From the NCBI GenBank assembly GCA_043228905.1, contig JBHGNT010000007.1, forward strand, positions 4,402,001 to 4,466,000: DNA of 64,000 bases, given 5' to 3'. Both the position numbers and the translations under genes were made by a program. Position 1 is the first letter of the stretch. The number at the start of each line of letters is the position of its first letter. The notes under the pieces are model-generated. The model was not told where the DNA came from. It did no database searches and saw only the letters and a program-made list of their open reading frames with translations. Positions 1 to 12,200 of the stretch are shown in pieces. The stretch is from Azolla caroliniana. Taxonomy: Eukaryota; Polypodiophyta.

Positions 1-79
1 CTCCTCCTGCATCTATCGCCTCCGCCTCCATAGCTTTCATCTGCCGAGGAGGAGAAGGCACCAAAGGACACCACCGGCC

Positions 80-1327
80 ATGGGCATGGATTTCCAAGGC
101 GTTCTCAAAGTGCGGGTGATCAAAGGCGTGGATCTTGCCGTTCGAGATCTCTTCACCAGCGATCCCTATGTCAAGCTCCACGTCGGTGAACATGTAAATT
201 CTCGCGTCTCCTTCTTCTTTCGTCCGTCCTACTAAGAATCTATGGTTTTGGATCTCTTGAGAGGTTTTGTCTAGCTAACTATTTGATCCGTCTAAATATA
301 GTGTCCTGTTTGAAATATGAAAGAGATCAGCTTAAAAAGAATTGTTTTGATTCGCTCCACTGTTTGTTTGCTTGCTTGGATGAATTGGCATACAAAATCT
401 TGCCTGATTGGTGGTTTTGAATTGATTGCTTCGAACTTTGTTTCGATCAATGAATTAATTGTGATTTTCTTGAAACTTCTCAAGACATATGGTTTCTATC
501 TTCATATGTGGATTTACAGTCTTCATACGCACCAAAAAGTAAATCTCATCTTGGATCTCCGCTCTCGATTAAGGAACAATGAAAAACTCTGTGAATGGGG
601 GGGCATAATGTTGATTGAGGATGTGTTGATGGTATGTTGGTGGTATTGTCTTCTTTATCTTGTGTCTTATTGTATGTAGGAAGTGAAGACGCGAGTGATA
701 AAAAATGATCTGAATCCAAATTGGAATGAAGAGCTCACTCTAGCTGTTCCAGATCCTCCAGTGCCTCTAAAGCTTGTAAGTGGCATTTTTTTTTATATGT
801 ACAAAATTTATATTATTCAGTCAACTCTCTCGCTTGTTTTGTCTCAAAGGTGTTTAATAGGATCATTTTTTTATGTCCACAATTCTTCAGTGGCTTGATT
901 ATTACAATGTATGTACCACTTGAACTTAAACATAGGTTTCAACTCCTTGTTTCTTACTTATAACGTGGGTATTACTCAATATGTCTTGATTTCTCCATCC
1001 TTTGTAGTTTGGAATCTTACTTCATGGATTTCTCTACACTTGCAGTTTGTATTTGACAAGGATATGTTCACAGCCGATGATAACATGGGAGATGGTATAG
1101 TAGATCTCCGTCCGTTGATAGCTGCTGTGAAGCTAAAGAAAGACTTGCAAGGGTCGCATGAAGGAATGAACATTCGCAAGATCGTTGCAACAAAGGAAAA
1201 TGGTTTTGTGAAAGATAGTGTGATTAAGGTAAAAAATGGCCATGTTGTGCAAGAAGTATGTCTCAAACTAAAGAATGTGGAGAGGGGTCAAGTAGAGCTA
1301 GAGTTGAAATGGCAACCTCGTCTTTGA
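80..1327 (+). CDS. CAR-like small C2-domain protein (C2-domain ABA-related family)
   Basis: Three exons, join(80..193, 680..775, 1046..1327), give a 163-residue protein; all junctions are GT..AG and phase 0. The start is the first ATG after a purine-rich leader and begins MGMDFQGVLKVRVIKG. One C2 domain covers about residues 4-105. Calcium-loop acidic residues are visible: D23 and D28 (RDLFTSDPY), and D74, D76 and D82 (DKDMFTADDN). The C-terminal part (VQEVCLKLKNVERGQVELEL) matches the CAR family pattern. Family members bind phospholipid in a calcium-dependent way and are known to bring ABA receptors to the plasma membrane; some rice relatives are GTPase-activating. Which CAR member this is cannot be told by eye. 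The promoter lies outside the window. The second and third ATG-initiated frames in the introns are spurious. Confidence 0.9.
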
Positions 1328-2277
1328 GATATGTGTTTTGATTGTTATCAAGCTTTATCAAAGAACAAATCGTCAATGAAAATATGCTCTGATGGAAAAC
1401 AACTTCAGGTGTCGAAATCAAAAACAGAAAAAGCAGTGTGAATTAAGGGCCTGTTTATGTTATGGCCATCGTTCATCAATCTCATCTCTTGAGCATGTGG
1501 GGTAGGGTGACTTTGGAGTTATGTGTTAAATCATAAACTATAATATAGTTGGCAATCCATTAGTTCTAATGGTTGAAGTATTTTGTTTGGATGATTGAAA
1601 GCTTTGACATTCAAAATGTTGAAGCTTAAAGATTGTATAGACTTTGTAAGCATGGCTAATCTAAATCATATAAGATATTTTGCCATCAGATTTATTCTGA
1701 TATTGTATCTATTCTGATGGACTAAGTATCTTCTGTCTAAGTGATCAACGCTTTATTACATGCTCATATTTTAGCAATGTTGCAAATGTTGAAGGTTGAG
1801 GAATTTGAAGCCTTTATTCTATCCATTCTAATAAATGATATACAAGTATAAACTTCTTCATGAAATGCTTAGACTTTAGTTCAACCCACTTCAATGTTTT
1901 TTGGGGGGTTAAACATGATCTGATCCTTGGATATGCAGTGTTGAAACTTGAAAGAAGGCATTTGAATGGGTGAAGCTAAAGTGGAGGTAATACTAGATAT
2001 GCTGCCTCCTAAAAATGAAGAATATTTTCGAAATGTTAAGGGTCAAAACTTGTATGTAATCATTGAGTGCCAAAGTATCTTGTTAGTTAGGTGTTCATAT
2101 TTAGGATTTGTCCTGATTCAGTGTAATAAATAAATAATTACACACATACCTTTGTTGCCCCTTCACATATACAACTTGTTTCATGCACATAAGCACATCG
2201 ATAATACTTGCACATTTACACATACATAGAAACATACGGTTAATGCACATTTGCATGTGCACTCACACTCAATTATA
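1328..2277. other. Intergenic, 3' flank of the CAR-like gene
   Basis: AT-rich sequence with no supported coding region. The start presumably contains the 3' UTR of the CAR-like gene. From about 2138 the sequence becomes rich in CA-type steps (cacacata, cacatttaca) and grades into the tandem repeat that follows. Confidence 0.5.
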
Positions 2278-2696
2278 TCCACAAGAGCCCACATATACAA
2301 CTTCACATTCCTGTTTATAACAAAGGGACATAGACATTTGCACACATTCACAACCATTGCACCACTTCAATTTCATGTAGGTATATGATTGCTCTCATAG
2401 AACTTATGTATCCACAAGAGCCCACATATACAACTTCACATTCCTGTTTATAACAAAGGGACATAGACATTTGCACACATTCACAATCATTGCACCACTT
2501 CAATTTCATGTAGGTATATGATTGCTGTCATAGAACTTATGTACAGTTACATTATCTAGAACACTCAATCATCAAAGGGACATAGACATTTGCACACATT
2601 CACAACCATTGCACCAATTCAATTTGATGTAGGTGTATGATTGCTCTCATAGAACTTATGTACAGTTACATTATCTAGCACACTCAATCATCAAAG
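2278..2696. repeat. Nested CA-rich tandem repeat (133-bp and about 119-bp units)
   Basis: A unit starting tccacaagagccc at 2278 recurs at 2411, a period of 133 bp with very few differences. Its second half (aaagggacatagacatttg) starts at 2322, 2455 and 2574. The segment gtacagttacattatctag, with acactcaatcatc, appears after copies 2 and 3. The array therefore grew by two overlapping duplications of different length. No coding potential is seen. Confidence 0.85.
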
Positions 2697-4128
2697 ACAA
2701 ACACATTATCCCCCACAGAGAGTGCATGTTTATAAGTGATCCAACTCAAATCAAAACAAGAAGCATGCTTATAAGTGATCTAACTCAAATCAAGACAAAA
2801 AGTGTGATTTAACGAAGCATGAAGGAGCGTTGATGCATCTATTCACTCTTGTAACCCTATATGTTATATTCACAAAGCCATCTTCCTTGGTTTAGGTCCT
2901 CAATAGTCTCATTCTACATTTCACACGCACATGGGAATTCTTGCAACAACACCCTTAAAATCATTGAACACCAAAGTTTTATGGAATTATGAAAATCTAA
3001 ATCATCTTGTTGTAGCAAGACATCCTTGTTTAATCTTTCGAAACATTGATGGCCAAAGTGTGACGATAAGTATGAAGTTTCAATGTGTATTGTGTTTAGT
3101 TTACATATTCTTATTTAGCATATACATCTTTATAGTAAGCAAGTTGTTGAAGGAGCAAATCTTTTATGGAACCTAGTATGTGTCATGATGAAATGATCCC
3201 GACAACATGTTAACAACTACTGTCTTTCTAAAATGTTAAAGGTTGGAGCTTGTTGATTTAAATTTATACGCGATGGTATATTATACATATAGATATATTG
3301 AAATTTAGGAGTTCGATAAAGCCACAGGGGTTGTCTATAGTCTCTTTCATACACGTACTATCATGTTCTTATTAGCAAGCACATTGTTTTCAACCTTAGA
3401 AAGTAGATTTGTAAAGCCACTTGGTTGGGAGAAATTGGTTACTGTGCACGATCTCAAACTTAAAAAACATAAAGATTCTTTGTTTTGGCGAGTGCACATG
3501 TAAAGCCTTTTTAAGAGAAAACAATTTATGTGTATGACCCAAATTGAAAACATGATGTGGTTTTTCATACGACATGCAACATGAACTCATTGATTAAGTC
3601 ACCACCCATGATATTAGGTTGCAAAGCCCAAGGTATACAACTAAACTATGATGTGTTCGTACATTTATTTATTTTTAAATTTGGCTATTCGTTCATGAAT
3701 ATTGCGATTGTTGCAATGTCCCATGGTGTGCCTAGACACTAGTAAGTTGTGATCATAACGTGTATCATTGTTCCACATATGACACATTATGTAAGTATAT
3801 GCGTGCAATGTATGTTAGTGGGTTTAAAGAAAGGAAAAAATAATCCCTTCCAATATGGCCAATTGATTTGGTCTTTATGGGCTTGAGCCTATGTGGCGCA
3901 TATTGCTTATATGTTCGAGGTACTCCAATCAACCATAAATATGGATGTTTATCTAAGTATATAGATCTATGTATTAATATGGTTTGTTACATTACATGTA
4001 GAACAAATACATTGTCTAGGGTAAATCTCCAAAATACCTCTCCAAAACTTGAAATCTTGAAAGTGCTTACTCATTTTTGAAGTATCAAATGTACCCATTG
4101 GGCGAACAAAGTTGTTTTTTTTTAAAAT
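2697..4128. other. Intergenic, nothing recognised
   Basis: AT-rich DNA with only short chance reading frames. No conserved protein motif, RNA gene or structured repeat could be identified by eye. Confidence 0.5.
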
Positions 4129-4144
4129 GGGGGGGGGGGGGGGG
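4129..4144 (+). repeat. G16 homopolymer
   Basis: Sixteen consecutive G residues directly follow a T-rich stretch (gttttttttttaaaat). Confidence 0.9.
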
Positions 4145-4403
4145 ATGTAATACAATACCCTATTAACACTATTGCACTATCGAACCATGTTTCGGTAATG
4201 CATATCAAGGTTTTCGAGCAGGGTGTGATATATTGTTCGATCTTAGAATGCGGAGGCCATAATCAATGGATTTTATGTTGAGCAACTTAACTTATCTGAT
4301 GATCATTCAACTCATGATTTTTACAGTAACGAATGTACTGTGACCACCGACGGGGTGAACGAGTCAATTGTCCAAGGTGAAAAGCTGGAGAACTAAGTCT
4401 CAG

Positions 4404-4426
4404 TCACACACACACACACACACACA

Positions 4427-4465
<39 letters not shown>
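4404..4465. repeat. Compound microsatellite (CA)n(CT)n
   Basis: An uninterrupted CA run passes directly into a CT run; together about 60 bp. This compound type recurs in the window (for example 15394-15446 and 18199-18232). Confidence 0.95.
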
Positions 4466-4467
<2 letters not shown>

Positions 4468-4515
4468 GTCCCATAGATCGCAATCGGTCTCTCCCTTGAA
4501 CGTTTAAAAAGATCG

Positions 4516-4725
4516 AAACCTTAGTGGTATGTTGTTGCATAAATAGTACTAGGTCTTGGGTTTGAAACCTAGTTTTCTCACCTCTCTATTACTCTAGGGA
4601 TATCTCTTAATTTACTAGATGCCATTGTGGAATGTAAGGGTTAAACCAACAACCTTTTGGTCTCCATTAGGCAACCTTATCAATTGAGCTACATCTATCT
4701 AAGCTCTCTCTCAATCTATCTATCT
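4516..4725 (+). mobile_element. tRNA-derived SINE-like element, near full length copy
   Basis: The left part has an RNA polymerase III type module: ttagtggtatgttgttgc followed by the B-box-like gggtttgaaacc at about 4557. The right part contains a second module in the opposite orientation: its reverse complement reads tagctcaattgataagg (A-box-like), then a B-box-like ggtttaaccc. The element ends with catctatctaagctctctctc. The internal segment ctcacctctctattactcta and tatctcttaatttactagatgcc is shared with the copy at 5011-5200. Similar pieces at 4822-5315, 18245-18345 and 29091-29205 support a dispersed family. No target duplication was found. Confidence 0.55.
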
Positions 4726-4821
4726 ATCTATCTATATCTATATCTATATCTATATCTATTTCATAATTAGCTTAATCTAGTGATAAATTGTTACACAACA
4801 TGCATTGTATCTCTCTCTTTT

Positions 4822-5315
4822 TATTGTAATTAGCTTACCCTAGTGTAACCTAGTGTAACTTGTTACACTACAAGCACTACGTACCCTAATTTTCTCACCT
4901 CATATTTGACCTCCGAAGATGATAATATAATCTATCTATTTATCTCTCTATCGTAATTAGCTTGCCCTAGTGGCAAATTGCTGCACCACAAGCACCGTGT
5001 CTCTCTTTTTTAATTGTAATTAGCTTACCCTAGTGGTAGCTTATTACACTACAAGCACTATGTACCCTAATTTTGTCTCCTCTCTATTACTTCATACATA
5101 TCTCTTAATTCATTAGATGCTACTATGGATCGTAGGGGGTTGAAACCCACGACCTTTCGCCCTCCATTGCACAACCTTACTCTACAAGCATTGTCTCTCT
5201 CTCTTTTTATCATAATTACCTTACCCTAGTGGTAAATTGTTAAACTTTTATCATAATTAGCTTACCATAGTGGTAAGTTGTTACCTTACTTTTATCCATC
5301 TAGGCTCTCTCTGGA
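4822..5315 (+). mobile_element. Cluster of truncated copies of the same SINE-like family
   Basis: Four partial copies follow each other, each starting with a variant of taattagcttaccctagtgg: about 4822-4935, 4951-5010, 5011-5200 and 5207-5315. The copy at 5011 has a B-box-like gggttgaaaccc near 5140. The last ends with atccatctaggctctctct, the right terminus of the family. The copy at 4822 ends in a different tail (catatttgacctccgaagatgataata), which recurs at about 29705-29740, so at least two subfamilies exist. Confidence 0.5.
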
Positions 5316-5488
5316 TGTCAACTTCCGAATTTTGCTTTAACTCGAGGTTCTTATTGATATTGTTTTTTCATAATGCAATAGTAGGAGGGGTATGTTTCTC
5401 GATACTTCCAACAAAATAGTGAATTTATTGTTAGCTTTTTATTGGACTACATTCTTGCTACTTGTAAGGGTATGAGAGACACATTGAA

Positions 5489-5547
<59 letters not shown>
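5489..5547. repeat. Compound microsatellite (TA)n(GA)n
   Basis: A run of about 11 TA units is directly followed by about 18 GA units. Confidence 0.95.
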
Positions 5548-5550
<3 letters not shown>

Positions 5551-6059
5551 GGATATTTTGAAGAGATTTGGACAGTTTCAATGCTTGTTGAATAATCTTA
5601 TTTGACTCTCCAAGATTGGATGGGCAAGTTGATAGGAAGTAATAGCCAATGCCACAAAAAATAAATATTAGCAACTGAATTCATAAGTCTTTTTTTTACG
5701 TGAAAACCCCAATTAGGGAAAAACCACGAGACCCTTAGGGTACCAGAACTTGCATTATAACTCAGTTTACAAGTGGGTACAACCTCCCTAGATATCACTA
5801 GAGGAATAAACAAGCATCAAGTTGGCAACAATCTTCATCTAACAAGATGGCACAATAAGAAGAAGAAGAAGAAAAAGAAAAAGGCATTTGATGGCTCATA
5901 GATTTGCACTATTATGAGATATATGTCAACAAGATTAACCGTGGATATCTATGATGCAATATTTTATTGAGCATGAAGGATTGGTGCACGGGAAAACAAA
6001 GATTCAAGCATCCTAGTGGTCATTACTCAAAGGAAGTATTCCTCTAAAGATTCAAAATT

Positions 6060-7050
6060 TTGTATGTGGACAACATTTGGTAAGATCGTGGCAAGATGCA
6101 TTATCTCTTTTTGAATAGGGACCATCAAGTGATCGAGAATATTGTAATTCATTACAAAATGAATTGCTTGTTTCTTTTCGAGTGTTGTTTTGGCATGGGA
6201 AAGAGAAGTTGAGATCTCAATTCAATCGTTTATTTCGATTGGGGATTGTACATTTGGAAGATGTGGTTGATAATGGATCTCAAAGGTTGTCGGATTTTGA
6301 AGATGCCAAGCGATGGTTATGTATTCCCCCAAATTATGGATTTATTTGGGAGAAATTACAAGATATACCATTGTTGTAAGGATCTTTGCCAGTGAAAACA
6401 AAGTTTGCAGCTTGGGTGGATTGGCAGTTACAAGATAGTACACGCTTGTTACAGGTCACTACAAATATATTGTATCATCATGCGATGGCATCATTATCTT
6501 GATCTCCTAAAGCAACGAAGTTGTGGAATGTATGTAAGTCAGATGCAGGGTGGTGGAAAATATTACAACGTGGTGGGCATTCCCATCTACCATTTCGTGC
6601 AAAGGTATTCATATGAAGAGTCATGATTGGTGGTCTCCCATTAGGTTCGGCCTTAAAGAGACAAGGACTAGGGTCCGACACTTTTTTCTTTTGAATTGTT
6701 CCATTGGAGGATAGTACACATAGGTTCATTAAATGTTTTATAGCGTGTACCATTTGGAAGTACTTATCGGACATTTGGCAAGTTTTAACCCGTTGTTGTT
6801 TGAGACCTCAGCAATGGGGTTTTTTCTCAATATGTTCAAAATGGTTCAAATGATGAGATGGAGATATTATTCCAACTTTTACGTTATTGGGGTCTACAAC
6901 ACAATTGGAATATGCATAATGCTTTCATGTTTGACAATAGACATGGGGTGAAAGCCTATATGAAGAAGCTGAAAGGTATTCTCATGTGGAAATTTTGGAT
7001 GTTAGAGCATGTGGGGATCATTTCCTCAAATGCATATTCAGTTTTTTAAT
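6060..7050 (+). pseudogene. Decayed non-LTR retrotransposon (LINE) 3' region with zf-RVT-like module
   Basis: Conceptual translation in shifting frames recovers pieces typical of the C-terminal part of plant LINE reverse transcriptases. Around 6220-6375 it reads LFRLGIVHLEDVVDNG and later FIWEKLQDIP. Around 6590-6690 it reads PFRAKVFI*RVMIGGLPLG then SALKRQGLGSDT, which matches the start of the zinc-binding zf-RVT module (RAKVFxWR, LPxxxxLKRRG). An in-frame stop replaces the Trp, and further stops and frame changes follow. No polymerase YxDD motif was located, so only the distal part remains, or the rest is too diverged to see. It is non-functional. Confidence 0.55.
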
Positions 7051-7151
7051 AGCATTACAGAGCGTCCCTCTCCCTACAACATAGGCATATGATAAGTAGA
7101 GGAGACTACAAGTGTCGTAACTAAGTAAATTTTACATACAATTAATATAAT

Positions 7152-8952
7152 TAGCGATGGGCGCGGTTTAGTTCGGTTTCAAGGCAAAGAAACCAAAGCA
7201 AACCAAAACCAAATCGTTTATTTAAAACAAAAACCAAACCAAACCATTTATGAACTCTCAATATTCAAACCAAACCATTTAAAACCAAACCGTTTAGGGA
7301 AAAGTTAAAACCAAACCAAACTGTTTAATAAAAAATTTAAACCTAATCACTTAAATCAAATTAATTAAATAAAAATACATTAAATTAAATAAGCATTTAA
7401 GTTAAATTTATTAAATCAATAAAAGAAACTTTAATTGAACCATTAAATAAAACAAACATTTAAGTTTAAATAAATAAATAAATAACCATTAATTAAACCA
7501 TTAAATCAATAAATTATTGAGGTAAAAAAAATTTAACCAAAAACCTATAAACTTTCAAACCAAAGCTATAAACTCGAGTTTTAGAACTGAACCGAACCGT
7601 AAGTTAAATTAATTAATTAAATAAATAACCATTAATTAAACCATTAAATCAATAAACTATTAAGGTAAAGAAAAGTTAACCAAAAACCTATAAACCCAAG
7701 TTTTAGAACCGAACTGAACTGTAAGTTAAATTAATTAAATAAATAAATAACCATTAATTAAACCATTAAATCAATAAACTATTAAGGTAAAGAAAAGTTA
7801 ACCAAAAACCTATAAACCCAAGTTTTAGAACCGAACTGAACTGTAAGTTAAATTAATTAAATAAATAAATAACCATTAATTAAACCATTAAATCAATAAA
7901 CTACTAAGGTAAAAAAAAAGTTAACCAAAAACCTATAAACCCGAGTTTTAGAACCGAACCGAAGCGTTTATCAAAAATCCAAACCAAACCAAACCATTAA
8001 AATTTTTTGGAACCAATAAACCATGGCTTAACGGTTCGAGCCAAAACCGTGCCCATTGCTAAATATAATTGTGTGCTTTTACCATTAATTAAACCATTAA
8101 ATCAATAAACTATTAAGGTAAAAAAAAGTTAACCAAAAACCTATAAACCCGAGTTTTAGAACCGAACTGAATTGTAAGTTTAATTAATTAATTAATTAAT
8201 TAACCATTAATTAAACCATTAAATCAATAAACTATTAAGGTAAAGAAAAGTTAACCAAAAACCTATAAACCCAAGTTTTAGAACCGAACCGAACTGTAAG
8301 TTAAATTAATTAATTAAATAAATAACCATTAATTAAACCATTAAATCAATAAACTACTAAGGTAAAAAAAAAGTTAACCAAAAACCTATAAACCCGAGTT
8401 TTAGAACCGAACCGAAGCGTTTATCAAAAATCCAAACCAAACCAAACCATTAAAATTTTTTGGAACCAATAAACCATGGCTTAACGGTTCGAGCCAAAAC
8501 CGTGCCCATTGCTAAATATAATTGTGTGCTTTTACCATTAATTAAACCATTAAATCAATAAACTATTAAGGTAAAAAAAAGTTAACCAAAAACCTATAAA
8601 CCCGAGTTTTAGAACCGAACTGAATTGTAAGTTTAATTAATTAATTAATTAAACCATTAAATCAATAAACTATTAAGGTAAAGAAAAGTTAACCAAAAAC
8701 CTATAAACCCAAGTTTTAGAACCGAACCGAACTGTAAGTTAAATTAATTGATTAAATAAATAACCATTAATTAAACCATTAAATCAATAAACTACTAAGG
8801 TAAAAAAAAAGTTAACCAAAAACCTATAAACCCGAGTTTTAGAACCGAACCGAAGTGTTTATCAAAAATCCAAACCAAACCAAACCATTAAAAATTTTTG
8901 GAACCAATAAACCATGGCTTAACGGTTCGAGCCAAAACCGTGCCCATTGCTA
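7152..8952. mobile_element. Non-autonomous hAT-like DNA transposon with internal tandem repeats
   Basis: The left end TAGCGATGGGCGCGGTTT (7152-7169) is the inverted complement of the right end AAACCGTGCCCATTGCTA (8935-8952), with 16 of 18 bases matching. The direct repeat AATATAAT flanks both sides exactly (7144-7151 and 8953-8960). An 8-bp target duplication is characteristic of the hAT superfamily. There is no transposase reading frame. The interior consists of AT-rich monomers of about 121 bp and of aaccaaacc and aaccgaacc motifs. The original right end was probably at the first copy of the terminus near 8062, because that terminus and its flank are repeated twice more (see the tandem repeat entry). 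Confidence 0.75.
7483..8952. repeat. 121-bp tandem array inside the hAT-like element, with a higher-order unit of about 450 bp
   Basis: The marker accattaattaaaccatt or a close variant occurs near 7483, 7627, 7749, 7871, 8081, 8202, 8323, 8533, 8651 (shortened) and 8762. Spacing is mostly 118-122 bp. The longer gaps of about 210 bp fall where the element's terminus is inserted in the array. The terminus string gcccatt recurs at 8051, 8504 and 8942 (spacing 453 and 438 bp), giving a higher-order repeat of about 450 bp. Confidence 0.85.
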
Positions 8953-9255
8953 AATATAATTGTGTGCTTTTACCAAGGAGAGAGAGAGAGAGGGGGTTAG
9001 TTTTGTTATTTTAAGAAAAATATCTGGAAGGGTATTTCTTGTGATTTCACAAAACCACTCTGCTCTGATCCAGTAAACAGAGCAAAAGTCTCTGGATGTA
9101 TATGTGTATGTGTTTTTGTACATCCTTTTTCTTCCAATCATTTATAGAAACTGTTCTGCAATTCCATGGCAAATTTCTGTCAACGAATTTGATAGCTAAG
9201 ATCTGAATGTGAGATTTTTATCAATTGGATAAGTTTTTATGAAGAAGGTTTAGCT

Positions 9256-12200
9256 ATGGCTTCTTCAGAACCCCTTCTAACAGGAAATCATGATGATGAC
9301 GAACACGGCCTCAATTTCAACTTCAACCACAACAACAGCAACGAAACAGAGAAATTTTTACTCCCTCAGCTCTCGGTGAAGCTCAAACATGACATTGTCC
9401 TTGTCAAGAAGAAGACATCGATGACAAAGAGAACGCAAGAAAGCCCAGGTGGATGGGAAAAAACTTGGATTGTTAGATGGGGCCATTCGAAAGTTGTAGA
9501 TCCTTTCTTCATCATTCTTAGCAGGCGATACTCTCCTCATTTTGTTTTTTTCTTAAAGATTTAAGTCAATGAATATTTGATTTCAATGTTTTAATTTCTT
9601 CGATTTACTTTAAAACTGATTTCCATGCATATTAGCTCTTAATTTTATAGGAAACTTTTATAATGTATAGAGCTATTCAATGTTTAGTTCCACAGCTATT
9701 TTTCTCTTTAACTTTCTTCGACTTACAGGTGATATTAATGGTACTGATAGTAGAGTTTTTTTCAAGAAATAAGATATATTTCTTTACTTTCATTCCATGT
9801 TTTTTCTCTTCAATTTGATGAGATACTGGCAATGATAAAGAGTTTTCTCAATGGATAAGATTGTTTGTTTGCTTCCATGGCTACAGTACTTTCTCTTCAA
9901 TTTAAAGGACAAACTTGCTGATGATAGATTTTATTGACGGATAAGCTTACTTCCACAGTCATTTCCTCAATTTAAAGGCAAATTGGTTCCATGGTTTTTT
10001 TAAGGCAAATTTTGTGACGATAGAGTTTTTCAATGGAAAAACTTTAAATTGTTTTTAAATTCCATGAGTATTTTCTCTTCAATGTAATGGCAAATTGGTC
10101 ATGACAGAGTTTTCCAAAGGATAAGCTTTTATTTTAGTTCCGTGGCTATTTGTCTCTTCAACTTAATAAAAGTTGTTAATGATAGATTCTTCAATGTTTT
10201 TCTTTTACAGAGGCCTTGAACCAAAGCTTCTTTCATTCTCAATGGCATTAGGCATCACTTTTGGGTTGTTTCCCATATGGGGTAAGCCCATTTATCTTAT
10301 TTATCTTTATATTAGCTTTAAAGTATCATTATATTCTCTCATAAAAGAATGGTATTTCATTTCATTTTTTGAGAGAGTAGATGTGGAATATAGGGGCAAG
10401 ATTATTTTCATCCGTTTTGGTAGAGCTCCTGTGACCTTACATGCACTTATTTTCTTCTAATATGAATCTCACAACTAAATAAAGGATTGCATTCACTCTT
10501 AAAAGAGTAATATCCCATCAAAAATGTCGATCTTGGATTCATAGTCTATTGTTTAAAGATGATAGTGCTACTACAATTTTACAGTGTTCTTTTGAGATAT
10601 CTGTTTTGGGTATGCACTTCATCATATTTGGTACATTTCCTACAAAGGATTAATGAATGTAGCATTAATAAGCAAATGAAGAACCCTACTGAAATGGCAT
10701 GCTCAGTAGAATGCATCAACATAAACTAGCCAGATTGTTCAGAGGCAAATTTTGGACTCAATCTTTGCCTTCTAAGCATTTGGAATATTCTCGGATGATT
10801 CTCTCTCATCCAACAAGAAAGAGACTTACATTGGGGAACTTTTGTAGTTACTTTTTGGAGAAAAGTTCAGAACTTTCACACAATTCCAAATCGAACACTC
10901 CTTAGTGTTCTGGATTCCTCTTTCTGAGATCTTTCCATAATGACAGGCCATACAATCGGGTCCTGTACCATCTCCTGATGTGGAAGTATATTGATGGCAT
11001 GACATTTTATGAGGCCAAATTTGAGTCCAAAATGAGAATTTTTAACTATAGAAGTAATGATCCATTGGATATGTTTACTTTTGATTGACCTTTGATTCAA
11101 TGCTAAATATCGATGCCATTAATTCCTGTTCGCTTCAGCAGGGGTTATGCCATCGAGAAATTCATGGTAAAGAGTAGTAATAACCCACTAATGAAATTGA
11201 TCAATAACATAAACAATGAGATCAAGTGAAACAAGACGTAAATATTGATAGAGCATAGAGCTAGATTAATCAAAAGTGGCATATTGTGGTGAGGTGGGCC
11301 ATATGATGCAACATTATATAGGAATTACAGCCTAACATAAATATGGTTTACAAAGTTTCCTTTGGATTAATCTGTGACGGAATCTTAAAAGCTCTATCTT
11401 TGTGTTGTATCTTCATCTCATTATCATTTTTTATGCCAATGATCTCATGTATGCTAATACTGCATTCTTCTCTCATCATCTCCAGGAGCAGCACTTGTTT
11501 TCTGTCTGATTTCCGCGATGATATTACAGTCAAATTGTCACGTTCCGACACTTATGCTCGCAAATTTTGTGGTGGCACCGTGTGAGCTCGGGTGAGTGAT
11601 TTCTAGTGGATTTTTAAATGACGTGTCTATATGATTTATGATAGAATAGAGGCTACATTATGTCACTATTTAATGGATTTTTGAAATGCAATAAGTGTCT
11701 CGTGACATCTTGTGATAGAATAGAATCTAGGGTGTCTCATTATATTTGGACTTGAGGTAGCATTAAATGGTGTGTAAATGGATTTTGGATTCAAGCAGTG
11801 AGAGGATTTGATTCATGGTAAGATTGTTAGGTTTGATGATATGCTGTGATAGATTCAAATATACAGGTGTATTATCTCAATAAATTCGAACGAGGCTATG
11901 CCATTTCAATGGGTAATGTGCAAGGATAGTTCATGAATAGATTTTGAAAAAGAAACAATGTGCCATGATGCTTCGTGATTTGAAAAAATATAGTTGGAAG
12001 GCTATATATAGAGATATAGATTCATGGATATAGTGATGCCTCATAAATAGAAGTGAATCTAGGATTTGTCATAATTGTCTCATCACATAATTTCATCGAA
12101 GATATGGTGTTAAACTTTTTTCAATGGACTTGAGTTGAGCTAGGGTGTGTGGCATTCCTTGTTAAAGGATTTTAAAACATACGATCAGTGTGACAAAGCA

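Noticed and set aside
2278-2696. CRISPR-like array
   Set aside because: The repeats are long tandem units without unique spacers, in a plant genome.
4516-4725. Functional tRNA genes at the A/B-box-like sequences
   Set aside because: No complete cloverleaf or anticodon arm could be formed; box spacing and repetition indicate SINE-like copies.
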